Positions 1 to 8,103 of a stretch of 64,000 bases of DNA are shown in pieces (within the stretch, counting starts at the first letter, position 1; each line of letters opens with the position of its first letter). The position numbers and the translations under genes are program-made. The DNA lies in contig NZ_ARYH01000001.1 of assembly GCF_000685235.1 (NCBI RefSeq), positions 1,302,001-1,366,000 of the forward strand, given 5' to 3'. The notes beneath the pieces are model-generated. The model worked only from the letters and a program-made list of their open reading frames with translations. It ran no database searches and had not been told where the DNA came from. The stretch is from Hyphomonas adhaerens MHS-3 (lineage in GTDB: Bacteria; Pseudomonadota; Alphaproteobacteria; Caulobacterales; Hyphomonadaceae).

Positions 1-2
1 AG

Positions 3-944
3 GACCCGCCGCCAAGCGCACGGGCCTTTGTGACCCAGCAGGGACCGGTCATCGTGGCGTTTACGGTTCTGTTCCCGGCCTTGATCGCGGCCACGCTTCT
101 GGCGCGGCATGGGCGCGAGCCGGGCACCGTGCTGATCGATGCGCCGGGCACCAGCCGCCTGACCCGGGCGGTCCGGGTCCTGTTCCGGGCCATTTTCGAT
201 CCGCTGATGGACCTGATTGGCCGGCTCGGCTGGGGCGCGCTGTTCGTGTTGCTGCTGGCGCTGACCTACCGGTTTACCGATGCGGTCTGGGGCGCCTTTG
301 CCTATCCATTCTATCTCGATGACCGGTTCGGCGCGCTGCATCACTCCACGGCGGATGTCGCGATTGCCTCGAAATTCTTCGGCATCCTGATGATCATGGC
401 CGGGGCCGCACTTGGCGGCGTCGTCATGGGCATTGTCGGCCGCATGCCTGTCCTGGTGGCAGGGGCTGTGCTGGCCGCGGTCACCAACCTCCTGTTCGCA
501 GACCTTGCGGCGGGCGGTGTGGCCATCGATGCCTTCCTCGATTTTACCCACCTCGGAGAGCCGTTGCGGGCCTTTGCTGCGGTTGCCGCAGACATTTCGC
601 CAGACGCACATGGCGCGGATGCGGGGCCACGTCTGGCGCGCCTGATGATGGCGATTGCCGGGGAGAACCTGGCCGGAGGTTTCGCCAGTGTCGCGATCGT
701 GGCGTATCTCACATCTGTCGTGAACCCGCGCTTTGCGGCGGTCCAGTATGCCTTGCTCGGGTCCCTGACGATGCTGATCGGGACGTTGGGCCGGCCCTGG
801 CTGGGTGAGATCATCGAACAACAGGGCTATTATACGGTCTTCATCATCACGTTCTGGCTCGGGGGTGTTGCCGTCGTGCTCAGCATTCTGGAATGGTGGC
901 GGCAGGCACGGGAAGCCCGTGCAGCAAAGCAAGGAGACGCCTGA
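3..944 (+). CDS. ampG: AmpG-like MFS muropeptide permease, 5' end cut by window
   Basis: This is the C-terminal part of an AmpG-family major-facilitator permease, which imports anhydromuropeptides across the inner membrane for cell-wall recycling. The frame is open to the window edge, so the GTG at 30 is probably internal and the N-terminal half is missing. The family is recognised from the segment reading GENLAGG, then YLTSVVNPRFAAVQYALLGS, followed by hydrophobic helices up to a basic tail. At least six membrane segments are visible. Its TGA overlaps the ATG of the next gene by one base, so the two are translationally coupled. A BlaI/M56 system 3.4 kb downstream gives a loose cell-wall context. 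The substrate is inferred from the family. Confidence 0.75.
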   Translation, partial: DPPPSARAFVTQQGPVIVAFTVLFPALIAATLLARHGREPGTVLIDAPGTSRLTRAVRVLFRAIFDPLMDLIGRLGWGALFVLLLALTYRFTDAVWGAFAYPFYLDDRFGALHHSTADVAIASKFFGILMIMAGAALGGVVMGIVGRMPVLVAGAVLAAVTNLLFADLAAGGVAIDAFLDFTHLGEPLRAFAAVAADISPDAHGADAGPRLARLMMAIAGENLAGGFASVAIVAYLTSVVNPRFAAVQYALLGSLTMLIGTLGRPWLGEIIEQQGYYTVFIITFWLGGVAVVLSILEWWRQAREARAAKQGDA

Positions 945-1486
945 TGGAAAACCAACGTCCCAAAGGTCTTGGCGGCCACTGGCGGCTTTATGTGGCGATG
1001 GGCGTGCTGTCGCTGCTAGGCGGCCTGTTCGCCCTTCTGAATCCTGTTGCCGCTTCATTCTTTGTCCTGCAGATCGTGGCCTTCCTGTTTATCCTGCTGG
1101 GCGGGATGCAGGTGGCTTTCACGCTGCGCTCGCCATTCGGCTTGTCCTGGTTCGACCTTGGTATGGGCGTCCTCCAGATCCTTCTGGGCGTCATGCTGCT
1201 GGCGAATCAGTTGGGCGGGCTCGTCTCTCTGACGCTGATCCTGGCGTTCCTGTTCATGCTGGAAGGCGTGATCCTGGTGCTGGCGGGGACAAATTTGCGC
1301 CCGTTCCGCCCCTGGCTCTGGCTGGTGGTCGGCGGGACGATCTCGATCCTGCTGGCCGTGTTCGTGCTGATGAACCTGCCGGAAGCGGCAGCCACGCTGC
1401 TCGGCCTGCTGCTGGGGATCGATCTTATGTCGAACGGACTCTGGCTCGTTGCGGCGGGCCTGATGCTCCGCGACGTCAAGGACTGA
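944..1486 (+). CDS. HdeD-like (DUF308) membrane protein
   Basis: This 180-residue, highly hydrophobic protein has about six membrane helices in paired short hairpins. Helices such as LYVAMGVLSLLGGLFALLNP and a repeated Gly-rich, Leu-rich pattern are typical of the HdeD/DUF308 family, first known from enteric acid resistance. The ATG at 944 was chosen because AAGGAG lies just upstream and because it overlaps the TGA of the AmpG-like gene. A longer frame from 893 has no such support. Coupling to the permease suggests a shared envelope role, but the biochemical function of the family is not settled. Confidence 0.8.
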   Translation: MENQRPKGLGGHWRLYVAMGVLSLLGGLFALLNPVAASFFVLQIVAFLFILLGGMQVAFTLRSPFGLSWFDLGMGVLQILLGVMLLANQLGGLVSLTLILAFLFMLEGVILVLAGTNLRPFRPWLWLVVGGTISILLAVFVLMNLPEAAATLLGLLLGIDLMSNGLWLVAAGLMLRDVKD

Positions 1487-1558
1487 ACGGGCAGGGGCTG
1501 GCCCCCCGAAGCGGCGCGCTCTAGGCTCGGTACACCCGCAACCGACCGGAGCCGTCCC

Positions 1559-2032
1559 ATGAAATCCTTTTTCGCTGCCGCCGCCGTCGCCTGCCTGCCG
1601 CTGGTGGCTTGTACCACGCAGGACGCCGCGCCGATCGCTGCCATCAACGCCCAGAGCGAGGCGGAGACCGCTGCGATCACGGCCATGCTTGAAGCGCAGG
1701 ATGCGGCCTGGAACCGGGGCGACATTGATGGCTTCATGGACGGCTACTGGAAGTCGCCTGAGCTGCGCTTTGCGTCCGGCGGCAAGGTCACGCGCGGCTG
1801 GGACGAGACCAATGCCCGCTACCACAATACTTATGGCGGTCCGGAGACGATGGGCACGCTGGTGACCGACGATTACGAGATCGTGCTGCTGGGTCCGGAT
1901 GCCGCCGTCGCGCACGGACGGTGGAAGCTGACAGGACGCGAAGGGACGCCGTGGGGGCTCTACACGCTGGTCCTGCGCAAGATGGGCGGTACGTGGAAGA
2001 TCGTTTCCGACACGACCACGTCTGCCGGTTAA
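1559..2032 (+). CDS. NTF2-like (SnoaL/DUF4440) lipoprotein
   Basis: This is a 157-residue lipoprotein. A short hydrophobic signal ends in the lipobox LVAC near residue 18, so lipidation and membrane anchoring are expected. The rest fits a single SnoaL/DUF4440 domain of the NTF2 fold: a helix with AQDAAWNRGDIDGFMDGYW, then strands ending in GTWKIVSDTTTS. Such domains bind small ligands or act as hydrolases or isomerases; nothing here fixes the activity. It stands alone after the DUF308 gene and is followed by a 9-bp perfect hairpin. Confidence 0.8.
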   Translation: MKSFFAAAAVACLPLVACTTQDAAPIAAINAQSEAETAAITAMLEAQDAAWNRGDIDGFMDGYWKSPELRFASGGKVTRGWDETNARYHNTYGGPETMGTLVTDDYEIVLLGPDAAVAHGRWKLTGREGTPWGLYTLVLRKMGGTWKIVSDTTTSAG

Positions 2033-2059
2033 GGCCATCGGTCTGCCATGAAATGACCT

Positions 2060-2083
2060 CGGGCCTGCGGCTTGGCAGGCCCG
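2060..2083 (+). terminator. Hairpin after the NTF2-like gene
   Basis: CGGGCCTGC and GCAGGCCCG form a perfect 9-bp stem around the loop GGCTTG. Only a short GACTTT follows, so it is a weak intrinsic terminator at best. It also argues against a channel-gene start at 2072, which would lie inside the stem. Confidence 0.5.
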
Positions 2084-2140
2084 GACTTTGGCGGCAAAAG
2101 CAGGCAGGGGCCCCTGTGGCCGCAGTGTCAGGGGACCGGC

Positions 2141-3031
2141 ATGAAACGAGCGACACTCGACCAGACGACGGCGAATTTTGCGTTGGAACGCTCGATCGAG
2201 CGGCCATGGTTCCGCAGTTTCATCACCGGCCTCATCATCTTCAACGCCGTGATCCTGGGCATCCTGACCTACCGGCATTCCCTGCCGGCGGAACTGGTCC
2301 TGACGCTGGAGGTCATGGACCATGGGATCACCTATGTCTTCGCGGTGGAGATCCTGCTGAAGCTGGTGGTCTACCGGCTCCAGTTCTTCCGGGTGGGCTG
2401 GAACTGGTTCGACTTCATCGTCGTCGGTATTTCGCTGATCCCGGGCGGGGGCGCGTTCAGCGTCCTGCGGGCCCTGCGCGTGTTGCGAGTGCTGCGCCTG
2501 CTGCATGTCGTGCCGGTGATGCGCCGGATTACCGAAGCCTTGCTCAAGGCCCTGCCGGGCATGGGGGCGATTGTCGCCGTGCTGGCGCTGGTGACCTATG
2601 TCGCTGCGGTGATGGCCACCAACATGTTCGGCAATACCGAGACCGAGGAAGTCCGCCAATTGTTCGGGGACCTGCCAAGCTCGGCCCTGTCCCTGTTCCA
2701 GGTAATGACCATGGATGGCTGGCGGTTTGAAGTCATGCAGAAGGTGATCGATGACGGCCACCCGATGGCGTGGCTGTTCTTCCTGATCTTCATCTTCGTG
2801 GCCAGTTTCGCCATCCTCAACCTGTTCATCGCCCTGGTCGTGGATTCGCTGGCAGCCGAGCAGAAAGCGGTGCTCGAAGAAGGGCTTGAGGACCTGGAGG
2901 AGGAGTTCGAGGAAGAGCGCGGCGAGGCCGATGATGCGCGACACGAAGTCCTGGCTGTTCTGAAGCAATTGCAACAGGAAATGGCGGAGCTTAAAGCAGC
3001 GGTCGCCGCCCGGCCCGGCCCCGGCGAGTAG
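2141..3031 (+). CDS. Voltage-gated cation channel, NaChBac/Nav-like single domain
   Basis: This 296-residue protein has the six-helix plan of prokaryotic voltage-gated sodium channels, which work as homotetramers. S4 carries Arg at every third position (R110, R113, R116, R119 in LRALRVLRVLRLL), followed by VVPVMRRI, closely like NaChBac. The pore helix reads LFQVMTMDGW at residues 185-194, where NaChBac-type channels have LFQVVTLESW. S6 is rich in Phe, Ile and Leu and carries NLFIALVVDSL. A long acidic coiled coil at about 245-285 fits the C-terminal tetramerisation bundle of the family. The ATG at 2141 is preceded by AGGGG. The altered filter makes ion selectivity uncertain, with sodium or calcium both possible. 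Confidence 0.88.
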   Translation: MKRATLDQTTANFALERSIERPWFRSFITGLIIFNAVILGILTYRHSLPAELVLTLEVMDHGITYVFAVEILLKLVVYRLQFFRVGWNWFDFIVVGISLIPGGGAFSVLRALRVLRVLRLLHVVPVMRRITEALLKALPGMGAIVAVLALVTYVAAVMATNMFGNTETEEVRQLFGDLPSSALSLFQVMTMDGWRFEVMQKVIDDGHPMAWLFFLIFIFVASFAILNLFIALVVDSLAAEQKAVLEEGLEDLEEEFEEERGEADDARHEVLAVLKQLQQEMAELKAAVAARPGPGE

Positions 3032-3111
3032 AAATGCATTAAGCGTGCTTCACGCAACTGTCAGCAACCCGGCCTCCCAAGATTTGAAAATTCTGCTATA
3101 AGGCGGCAACG

Positions 3112-3828
3112 ATGAGCCTGTGGACGCGACTTCTTGAAGGCGGCAGACGCCTTTTTGATCCCGACATCACGCATGAGGACGAAGCCCGCGACCCGGGGGA
3201 GGTTCCGTGCGCGCCGGACCCGAACGATGTGGGCTTTACTGCAGCGGTTGTTGGCCTCGGCGCCAAGCTCGCCAAGGCGGACGGCACCGTTTCCGACAAG
3301 GAAATCATGGTGTTCTCCCGCGTCTTCCGTGCCCCGCCGGAAGAGGCCGACAATGTACGCCGGGTGTTCAATCTCGCCCGCCAGACGGTGCGGGGCTATG
3401 AGGGCTATGCCCGCCGGATCGGCCGGCGCTACCATGACCGGCCCTGCCTGCTGGAAGGCGTGATGGACGGCCTGTTCCAGATCGCGGGCGCGGACGGCGT
3501 CATTACACAGGACGAGCTGACCTATCTGCAGAATGTGTCGGAGGCCTTCGGCTTCAGCGAAGCGACGTTCCGCCGGATCAAGGCCGCCCATATGGGGCCG
3601 GACCGGAACGATCCCTATCACGTTCTGGGTGTGGCCCACGACGCCGAGTTCGATGTCATCCGCGCGGCCTATCGGCGCCTGATGGCGGATCACCACCCCG
3701 ACCGGGTGATCCAGATGGGCGCGCCGCGGGAATTCGAGGATGCCGCCCATGCCAAGGCTGCAGCGATCACCGCCGCCTATGCGCAGATCCGGACCGAGCG
3801 GGGCCTGCTGATCCGGCAGGAATATTGA
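3112..3828 (+). CDS. DjlA-like TerB and J-domain co-chaperone
   Basis: This 238-residue soluble protein has an N-terminal TerB-like helical domain at about 40-165, including AKADGTVSDKE and IAGADGVITQDEL, and a C-terminal J domain at about 172-235. The J domain carries the HPD tripeptide in ADHHPDR, the contact that stimulates DnaK ATPase. This is the DjlA architecture without the N-terminal membrane anchor of the enterobacterial protein. It probably recruits DnaK to unknown clients. The gene stands alone on the plus strand with short flanking gaps. Confidence 0.85.
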   Translation: MSLWTRLLEGGRRLFDPDITHEDEARDPGEVPCAPDPNDVGFTAAVVGLGAKLAKADGTVSDKEIMVFSRVFRAPPEEADNVRRVFNLARQTVRGYEGYARRIGRRYHDRPCLLEGVMDGLFQIAGADGVITQDELTYLQNVSEAFGFSEATFRRIKAAHMGPDRNDPYHVLGVAHDAEFDVIRAAYRRLMADHHPDRVIQMGAPREFEDAAHAKAAAITAAYAQIRTERGLLIRQEY

Positions 3829-3917
3829 GCAGGCTGAAGCTTTTTGTGAGGTACCGCCTGCGTCTCGTTGACGGGCGGCCATGATGCCGCCATGTTGAAA
3901 GGGCATAAGGAATTGCC

Positions 3918-4196
3918 ATGACACAGACCGCTCCCCATCCCGCCGGATTTGATTTCGCCGCTGCCCTCCGGGCCGGACTTGCCCTGTTTCTTCAGGTGAT
4001 GATCGGGATGATGCTGGTCCTGACAGCTGGCATCGTCGCCGTGATGACAGCGATTGCGGGCGTGCTTCTGGGCGCGGCGGCTCTGGTCATGCGCTTTGCC
4101 GGGGCCCGCCGCACACGTCGCCAGGCGGAAGACGCCGGCGAGGAGACTGTGACGCTGGAAGCCCGGCGCACACCGCGCGGCTGGACGGTGGAATAA
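3918..4196 (+). CDS. Small membrane protein, unrecognised
   Basis: This 92-residue protein has a polar N-terminus, one or two membrane helices at about 22-60 (FLQVMIGMMLVLTAGIVAVM and a following Ala/Leu-rich stretch) and a basic then acidic cytoplasmic tail ending in RTPRGWTVE. AAGGAA lies just upstream of the ATG. I recognise no family. It precedes a palindrome-rich spacer and an intrinsic terminator, so it is probably monocistronic. Confidence 0.65.
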   Translation: MTQTAPHPAGFDFAAALRAGLALFLQVMIGMMLVLTAGIVAVMTAIAGVLLGAAALVMRFAGARRTRRQAEDAGEETVTLEARRTPRGWTVE

Positions 4197-4227
4197 AAGT
4201 CCCTCCGGGACCCTCAACAACACCCTC

Positions 4228-4242
4228 TATAGACCGTCTATA
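4228..4242. repeat. Perfect 15-bp palindrome flanked by direct repeats
   Basis: TATAGAC-C-GTCTATA is a perfect inverted repeat. It is flanked directly by CACCCTC on both sides (4221-4227 and 4243-4249), and a further ACCCTCAACA copy (4210-4219) is repeated at 4244-4253. Its AT content stands out in this GC-rich sequence. It lies before the terminator and upstream of the blaI promoter. Its function is unknown. Confidence 0.6.
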
Positions 4243-4252
4243 CACCCTCAAC

Positions 4253-4284
4253 ACGGCCCGTTTCCCGCGGGCCGTTTGCTTTTG
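4253..4284 (+). terminator. Intrinsic terminator upstream of blaI
   Basis: ACGGCCCG (4253-4260) pairs with CGGGCCGT (4268-4275) around TTTCCCG, followed by TTGCTTTTG. It separates the small membrane-protein gene from the BlaI promoter. Confidence 0.75.
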
Positions 4285-4296
4285 CGCGCATGTCAC

Positions 4297-4325
4297 TTGA
4301 CGCGAATGCGCTACAAGTGTAGTGA
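4297..4325 (+). promoter_or_regulatory. Candidate blaI promoter with BlaI-type operator
   Basis: A TTGACG -35 (4297-4302) lies 17 bp before a weak TAGTGA -10 (4320-4325). The inverted repeat CTACA-AG-TGTAG (4311-4322) overlaps the -10 region. BlaI/MecI repressors bind TACA/TGTA dyads, so this is the expected site for autorepression of the blaI-M56 operon. The repeat is seen directly; binding is inferred. Confidence 0.65.
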
Positions 4326-4364
4326 GTTGGTGACCTTGATAGTGACCCCGGCACAGGTGAAGCC

Positions 4365-4751
4365 ATGTCCCAGCCCAATTCCTCCGAACTCATCGTGTTG
4401 AAGCACCTCTGGTCCGCCGGGCCGCAGAGCGCGCGCGAAGTGCATCAGGCCGTCGGTCCGGGGCAGGGGTGGAAGCCGTCCACCACGCGCACCGTGATCG
4501 CCCGGATGGAAGAGAAGGGGTGGGTGGAACGCCAGGACATGCATGGCATGGCCGTCTTCTCCGCCGTGCTGGACCGCACCGCCACGCTGGGCGGGCTTGT
4601 CCGCCATCTGGCCCGGCAAGTGCTCGACATGGACGGGCCGATCCCGGCCGCCCTGTTTGCCGAAAGCCCGCATCTGTCCGATGCCGAACTGGACGAACTG
4701 GACGCCATCATCAACGCCGCCGAGGATGAGACGAAAGGGGGCAAGTCATGA
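4365..4751 (+). CDS. BlaI/MecI/CopY-family transcriptional repressor
   Basis: This 128-residue protein has the family's winged-helix DNA-binding domain (SELIVLKHLWSAGPQSAREV, then STTRTVIARMEEKGWV at about 38-55) and a C-terminal helical dimerisation part. In known systems the repressor sits on TACA/TGTA operators and is cleaved when its partner M56 protease senses a wall-active signal. Here a matching dyad overlaps the promoter, and the next gene is an M56 protease whose ATG overlaps this stop (ATGA). Target genes other than its own operon are unknown. Confidence 0.9.
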   Translation: MSQPNSSELIVLKHLWSAGPQSAREVHQAVGPGQGWKPSTTRTVIARMEEKGWVERQDMHGMAVFSAVLDRTATLGGLVRHLARQVLDMDGPIPAALFAESPHLSDAELDELDAIINAAEDETKGGKS

Positions 4752-6154
4752 GCCCGCTGGGTCTTGTCCTGCTCGCGCTGGGCTGGAGCGCGGCCGTCTG
4801 GGCCGGTGCCAGCCTGATCTGCCGGAAACAGCCGCCGCCGAAAGTGGCGCAGGCCATCTGGCGCGGGGCAGGGCTTGCGCTCGCCGCGCCGTTTGCCGCC
4901 TCGCTGGTCGTGCCGGGATTTTCTGCCGACATCGCCGCGCCGCTGGCCGAGCTGCCACTGCTGGAGCCGGTTATGGCCGTACCGCCGCAAGGCACTGGCG
5001 CCGCCGCACCGGCCGCCGGGCTTAGAATGCCGGACATTGGCACGCTGATCCTGGCCGTCATCGCGGCGGGCTGGGCCGTCCGCTTTCTGCTGTGGGCGAT
5101 CAGCCAGGTGCGCTTGCAGCGGCTGAAGGCGCGCGCCATGCGCACCCGCCGCCCGATTGGCCATTGGGCGGAAGCCGTCGGCCTCGCCCGCACGCCGCAT
5201 GTGCAGGTCATCCCGCGCGGGGCGCCGTTCCTTGCAGGCATCCTGAAACGATCCGTCTACGTCCCGGCTGCCCTGATCAATGGGGCAGGGGCGAGCGAGG
5301 TCATCGTGCACGAACTGGTTCACCTGAAACGGGGCGACCTGATTGCACGGCCGCTTGAGCGGATCGTGGCGGACATCTTCTGGTTCTCCCCCTTTGCCTG
5401 GTGGATTCGCGGCCAGCTCGATTTCTGGCGCGAAGCGGTTGTCGATGAAGACACGGTCGAATTGACGGGCGACCGGATCGCCTATGCCCGGACCCTGACG
5501 TCTGCTGCGCGCGTGTCGCGCGATGAGGCGGTGCTGCCTGTGGCGGCATTCATCCTCCGGAAGAAAGGAACCCTGAAGATGCGTCTCAACCAATTGCTGA
5601 CAGAAAAAACCCGTCCGCGCCGTCTTGGCCTTGTCATGGCACTTGCGCTTGCCTGCGCCGCCCCGATGGCGATTGCGCAGGGCATGCTGATAAAGGGCGC
5701 TGCCGCTGCGCCCGGCGCAGCCATCACCTACAGCCATGCCGTGCTGGACAAGGCCCGCCTGACGAGCGCGTTCGGCCCGCGTAAACATCCGATCACGGGC
5801 GAAATGAAAACGCATAATGGCGTCGACCTCGCCGATGCATCGGGCGTAGCCGTCTATGCGCCATCGGCCGGCGTGATCACATCGGCAACCAAAAAAGACG
5901 CCTATGGAAACCTTGTGGAGATGCAGGCCGGCGGCGACACCGTGCTGCGCTTTGCCCAGCTGAAATCCATGAAGGTGAAGGCAGGGGACACGGTAAAGCC
6001 GGGCGATGTCATCGGCACGCTTGGCGAGTCCGGACAGGCCACCGGCCCGCACCTGCATCTTGAAGTCCTGCGCGGCGGTGTTGCTGTCGATCCGCAGGCG
6101 GAGGAGGGCCTCGTTCTGGCAGACGATCTGAAACTTCCTGCCGCCAACCCCTGA
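4748..6154 (+). CDS. BlaR1-like M56 metalloprotease fused to M23-type domain
   Basis: This 468-residue membrane protein has the BlaR1 layout: helices at about 3-22, 35-56, 97-117 and 292-311, with the zinc protease between the third and fourth. HELVH is at 188-192 and a downstream acidic motif lies near 229-233. BlaR1 carries a penicillin-binding sensor after the last helix; here there is an M23/LytM-like domain (about 330-455) with H356 and D360 (HNGVD) and H435 and H437 (HLH). The usual YxHL histidine of M23 enzymes is Gln (FAQL, Q404), so peptidoglycan binding without efficient hydrolysis is possible. I infer a sensor that cleaves or inactivates the coupled BlaI-type repressor. Confidence 0.88.
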   Translation: MSPLGLVLLALGWSAAVWAGASLICRKQPPPKVAQAIWRGAGLALAAPFAASLVVPGFSADIAAPLAELPLLEPVMAVPPQGTGAAAPAAGLRMPDIGTLILAVIAAGWAVRFLLWAISQVRLQRLKARAMRTRRPIGHWAEAVGLARTPHVQVIPRGAPFLAGILKRSVYVPAALINGAGASEVIVHELVHLKRGDLIARPLERIVADIFWFSPFAWWIRGQLDFWREAVVDEDTVELTGDRIAYARTLTSAARVSRDEAVLPVAAFILRKKGTLKMRLNQLLTEKTRPRRLGLVMALALACAAPMAIAQGMLIKGAAAAPGAAITYSHAVLDKARLTSAFGPRKHPITGEMKTHNGVDLADASGVAVYAPSAGVITSATKKDAYGNLVEMQAGGDTVLRFAQLKSMKVKAGDTVKPGDVIGTLGESGQATGPHLHLEVLRGGVAVDPQAEEGLVLADDLKLPAANP

Positions 6155-6189
6155 GGGCGGTCGCGAAGACTGATCCTCATCCCCCAAAC

Positions 6190-6220
6190 AAAAAGCCCGC
6201 AGCAATGCTGCGGGCTTTTT
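6190..6220. terminator. Bidirectional terminator between the M56 gene and prs
   Basis: AAAAAGCCCGCAGC and GCTGCGGGCTTTTT form a perfect 14-bp stem around AAT. The A and T tracts make it work in both directions for the two convergent genes. Confidence 0.92.
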
Positions 6221-6239
6221 CGTTCCGGATGGCCGGGTC

Positions 6240-7178
<939 letters not shown>

Positions 7179-7270
7179 GTTGGCTGTGACCCTGTGCTGC
7201 CCCGGATGGCGATGCTTTTGTAACAGTGAGCGGCGAGTCGCAACCGGACTCTGGCACCCAAGGCCACTTT

Positions 7271-8050
7271 TTACGGTGCAAGCATAATGACTGAGGCATT
7301 TCGGCCATAGTCCGGCTCGCCGCGATGATTGCGGCGCCGGTTGGAGAAATAGGCGTCTTCCAGGGCGCAGGTGTCGAGGTCGAGATTGACGATGTGGCCG
7401 ATGTCCATGGCGACGAGACTGGCGCTGCAATAGCCGGGCAGGTCGAAATGATAGCGGTCTCCCTGGCCGGGACCGAACAGGTGCTCGCTGGCGGGGGAGG
7501 CCTCCAGGAAGGTGTCGCGGAATTCCGGGCCGACCTCATAGCTGGCCTGGCCGATCGTCGGCCCGATGGCCGCGTGGATGCGGCCCGGCCGGGCGCCGAG
7601 CTCGGTCATAGAGGCGACCGTTGCCTCCAGCACGCCGCCAAGGGCGCCTTTCCAGCCGGCATGCGCCGCCCCGATCACGCCCGCTTCGGCGTCCGCGAAG
7701 AGGACCGGCGTACAGTCCGCCGTCAGGATGCAGAGGCCAAAGCCCGGCAGCGTGGTGACCATGGCGTCGGCCTGCGGGCGGTCTGTGTCCCAGGCGTCCG
7801 TGACGTGGACCACCTGCGCCGAATGGATCTGGTGGCAGGACAGCAGGACGTCCGCGCCCATGGCCTGGCGGATGATGTCCCGGTTCTGCGCCACCGCGGC
7901 CGGGTCGTCGCCCGAGCCCGGCCCGGCATTGAGGCTGGCATAGAGCCCGGTGGAGACTCCGCCGGCCCGCCCGAAGAATCCGTGGCGGATGCCTTTCAGG
8001 CCGGCAAGGCCGGGGGCGGTTTCGAAAGGGGGCAGGGCAGTCTCTGGCAT
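7271..8050 (-). CDS. pgeF: PgeF/YfiH family (laccase-domain) purine nucleosidase or peptidoglycan editing factor
   Basis: This 259-residue single-domain protein has the family zinc-site motifs [14 protein letters not shown] and AHAGWKG. Homologues have been reported as polyphenol oxidases, as adenosine-acting enzymes, and in E. coli as an editing factor that keeps non-L-Ala amino acids out of peptidoglycan precursors. Those three roles are family knowledge, and the sequence does not discriminate between them. The position upstream of prs would suit purine salvage. In many alphaproteobacteria the gene neighbours lgt, which is not in this window. Confidence 0.9.
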   Translation of the reverse strand: MPETALPPFETAPGLAGLKGIRHGFFGRAGGVSTGLYASLNAGPGSGDDPAAVAQNRDIIRQAMGADVLLSCHQIHSAQVVHVTDAWDTDRPQADAMVTTLPGFGLCILTADCTPVLFADAEAGVIGAAHAGWKGALGGVLEATVASMTELGARPGRIHAAIGPTIGQASYEVGPEFRDTFLEASPASEHLFGPGQGDRYHFDLPGYCSASLVAMDIGHIVNLDLDTCALEDAYFSNRRRNHRGEPDYGRNASVIMLAP

Positions 8051-8103
8051 GGTTCAGGCGTGCTGTGCCCCGACCGCCCTGTCAAGTTACCGGGCCGCGC
8101 CGC

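Noticed and set aside
1055..2974. 639-codon open frame on the minus strand
   Set aside because: It runs antisense to the DUF308, NTF2-like and channel genes, is rich in Gln, His and Arg, and has no recognisable domain. It is a shadow of GC-rich coding sequence.
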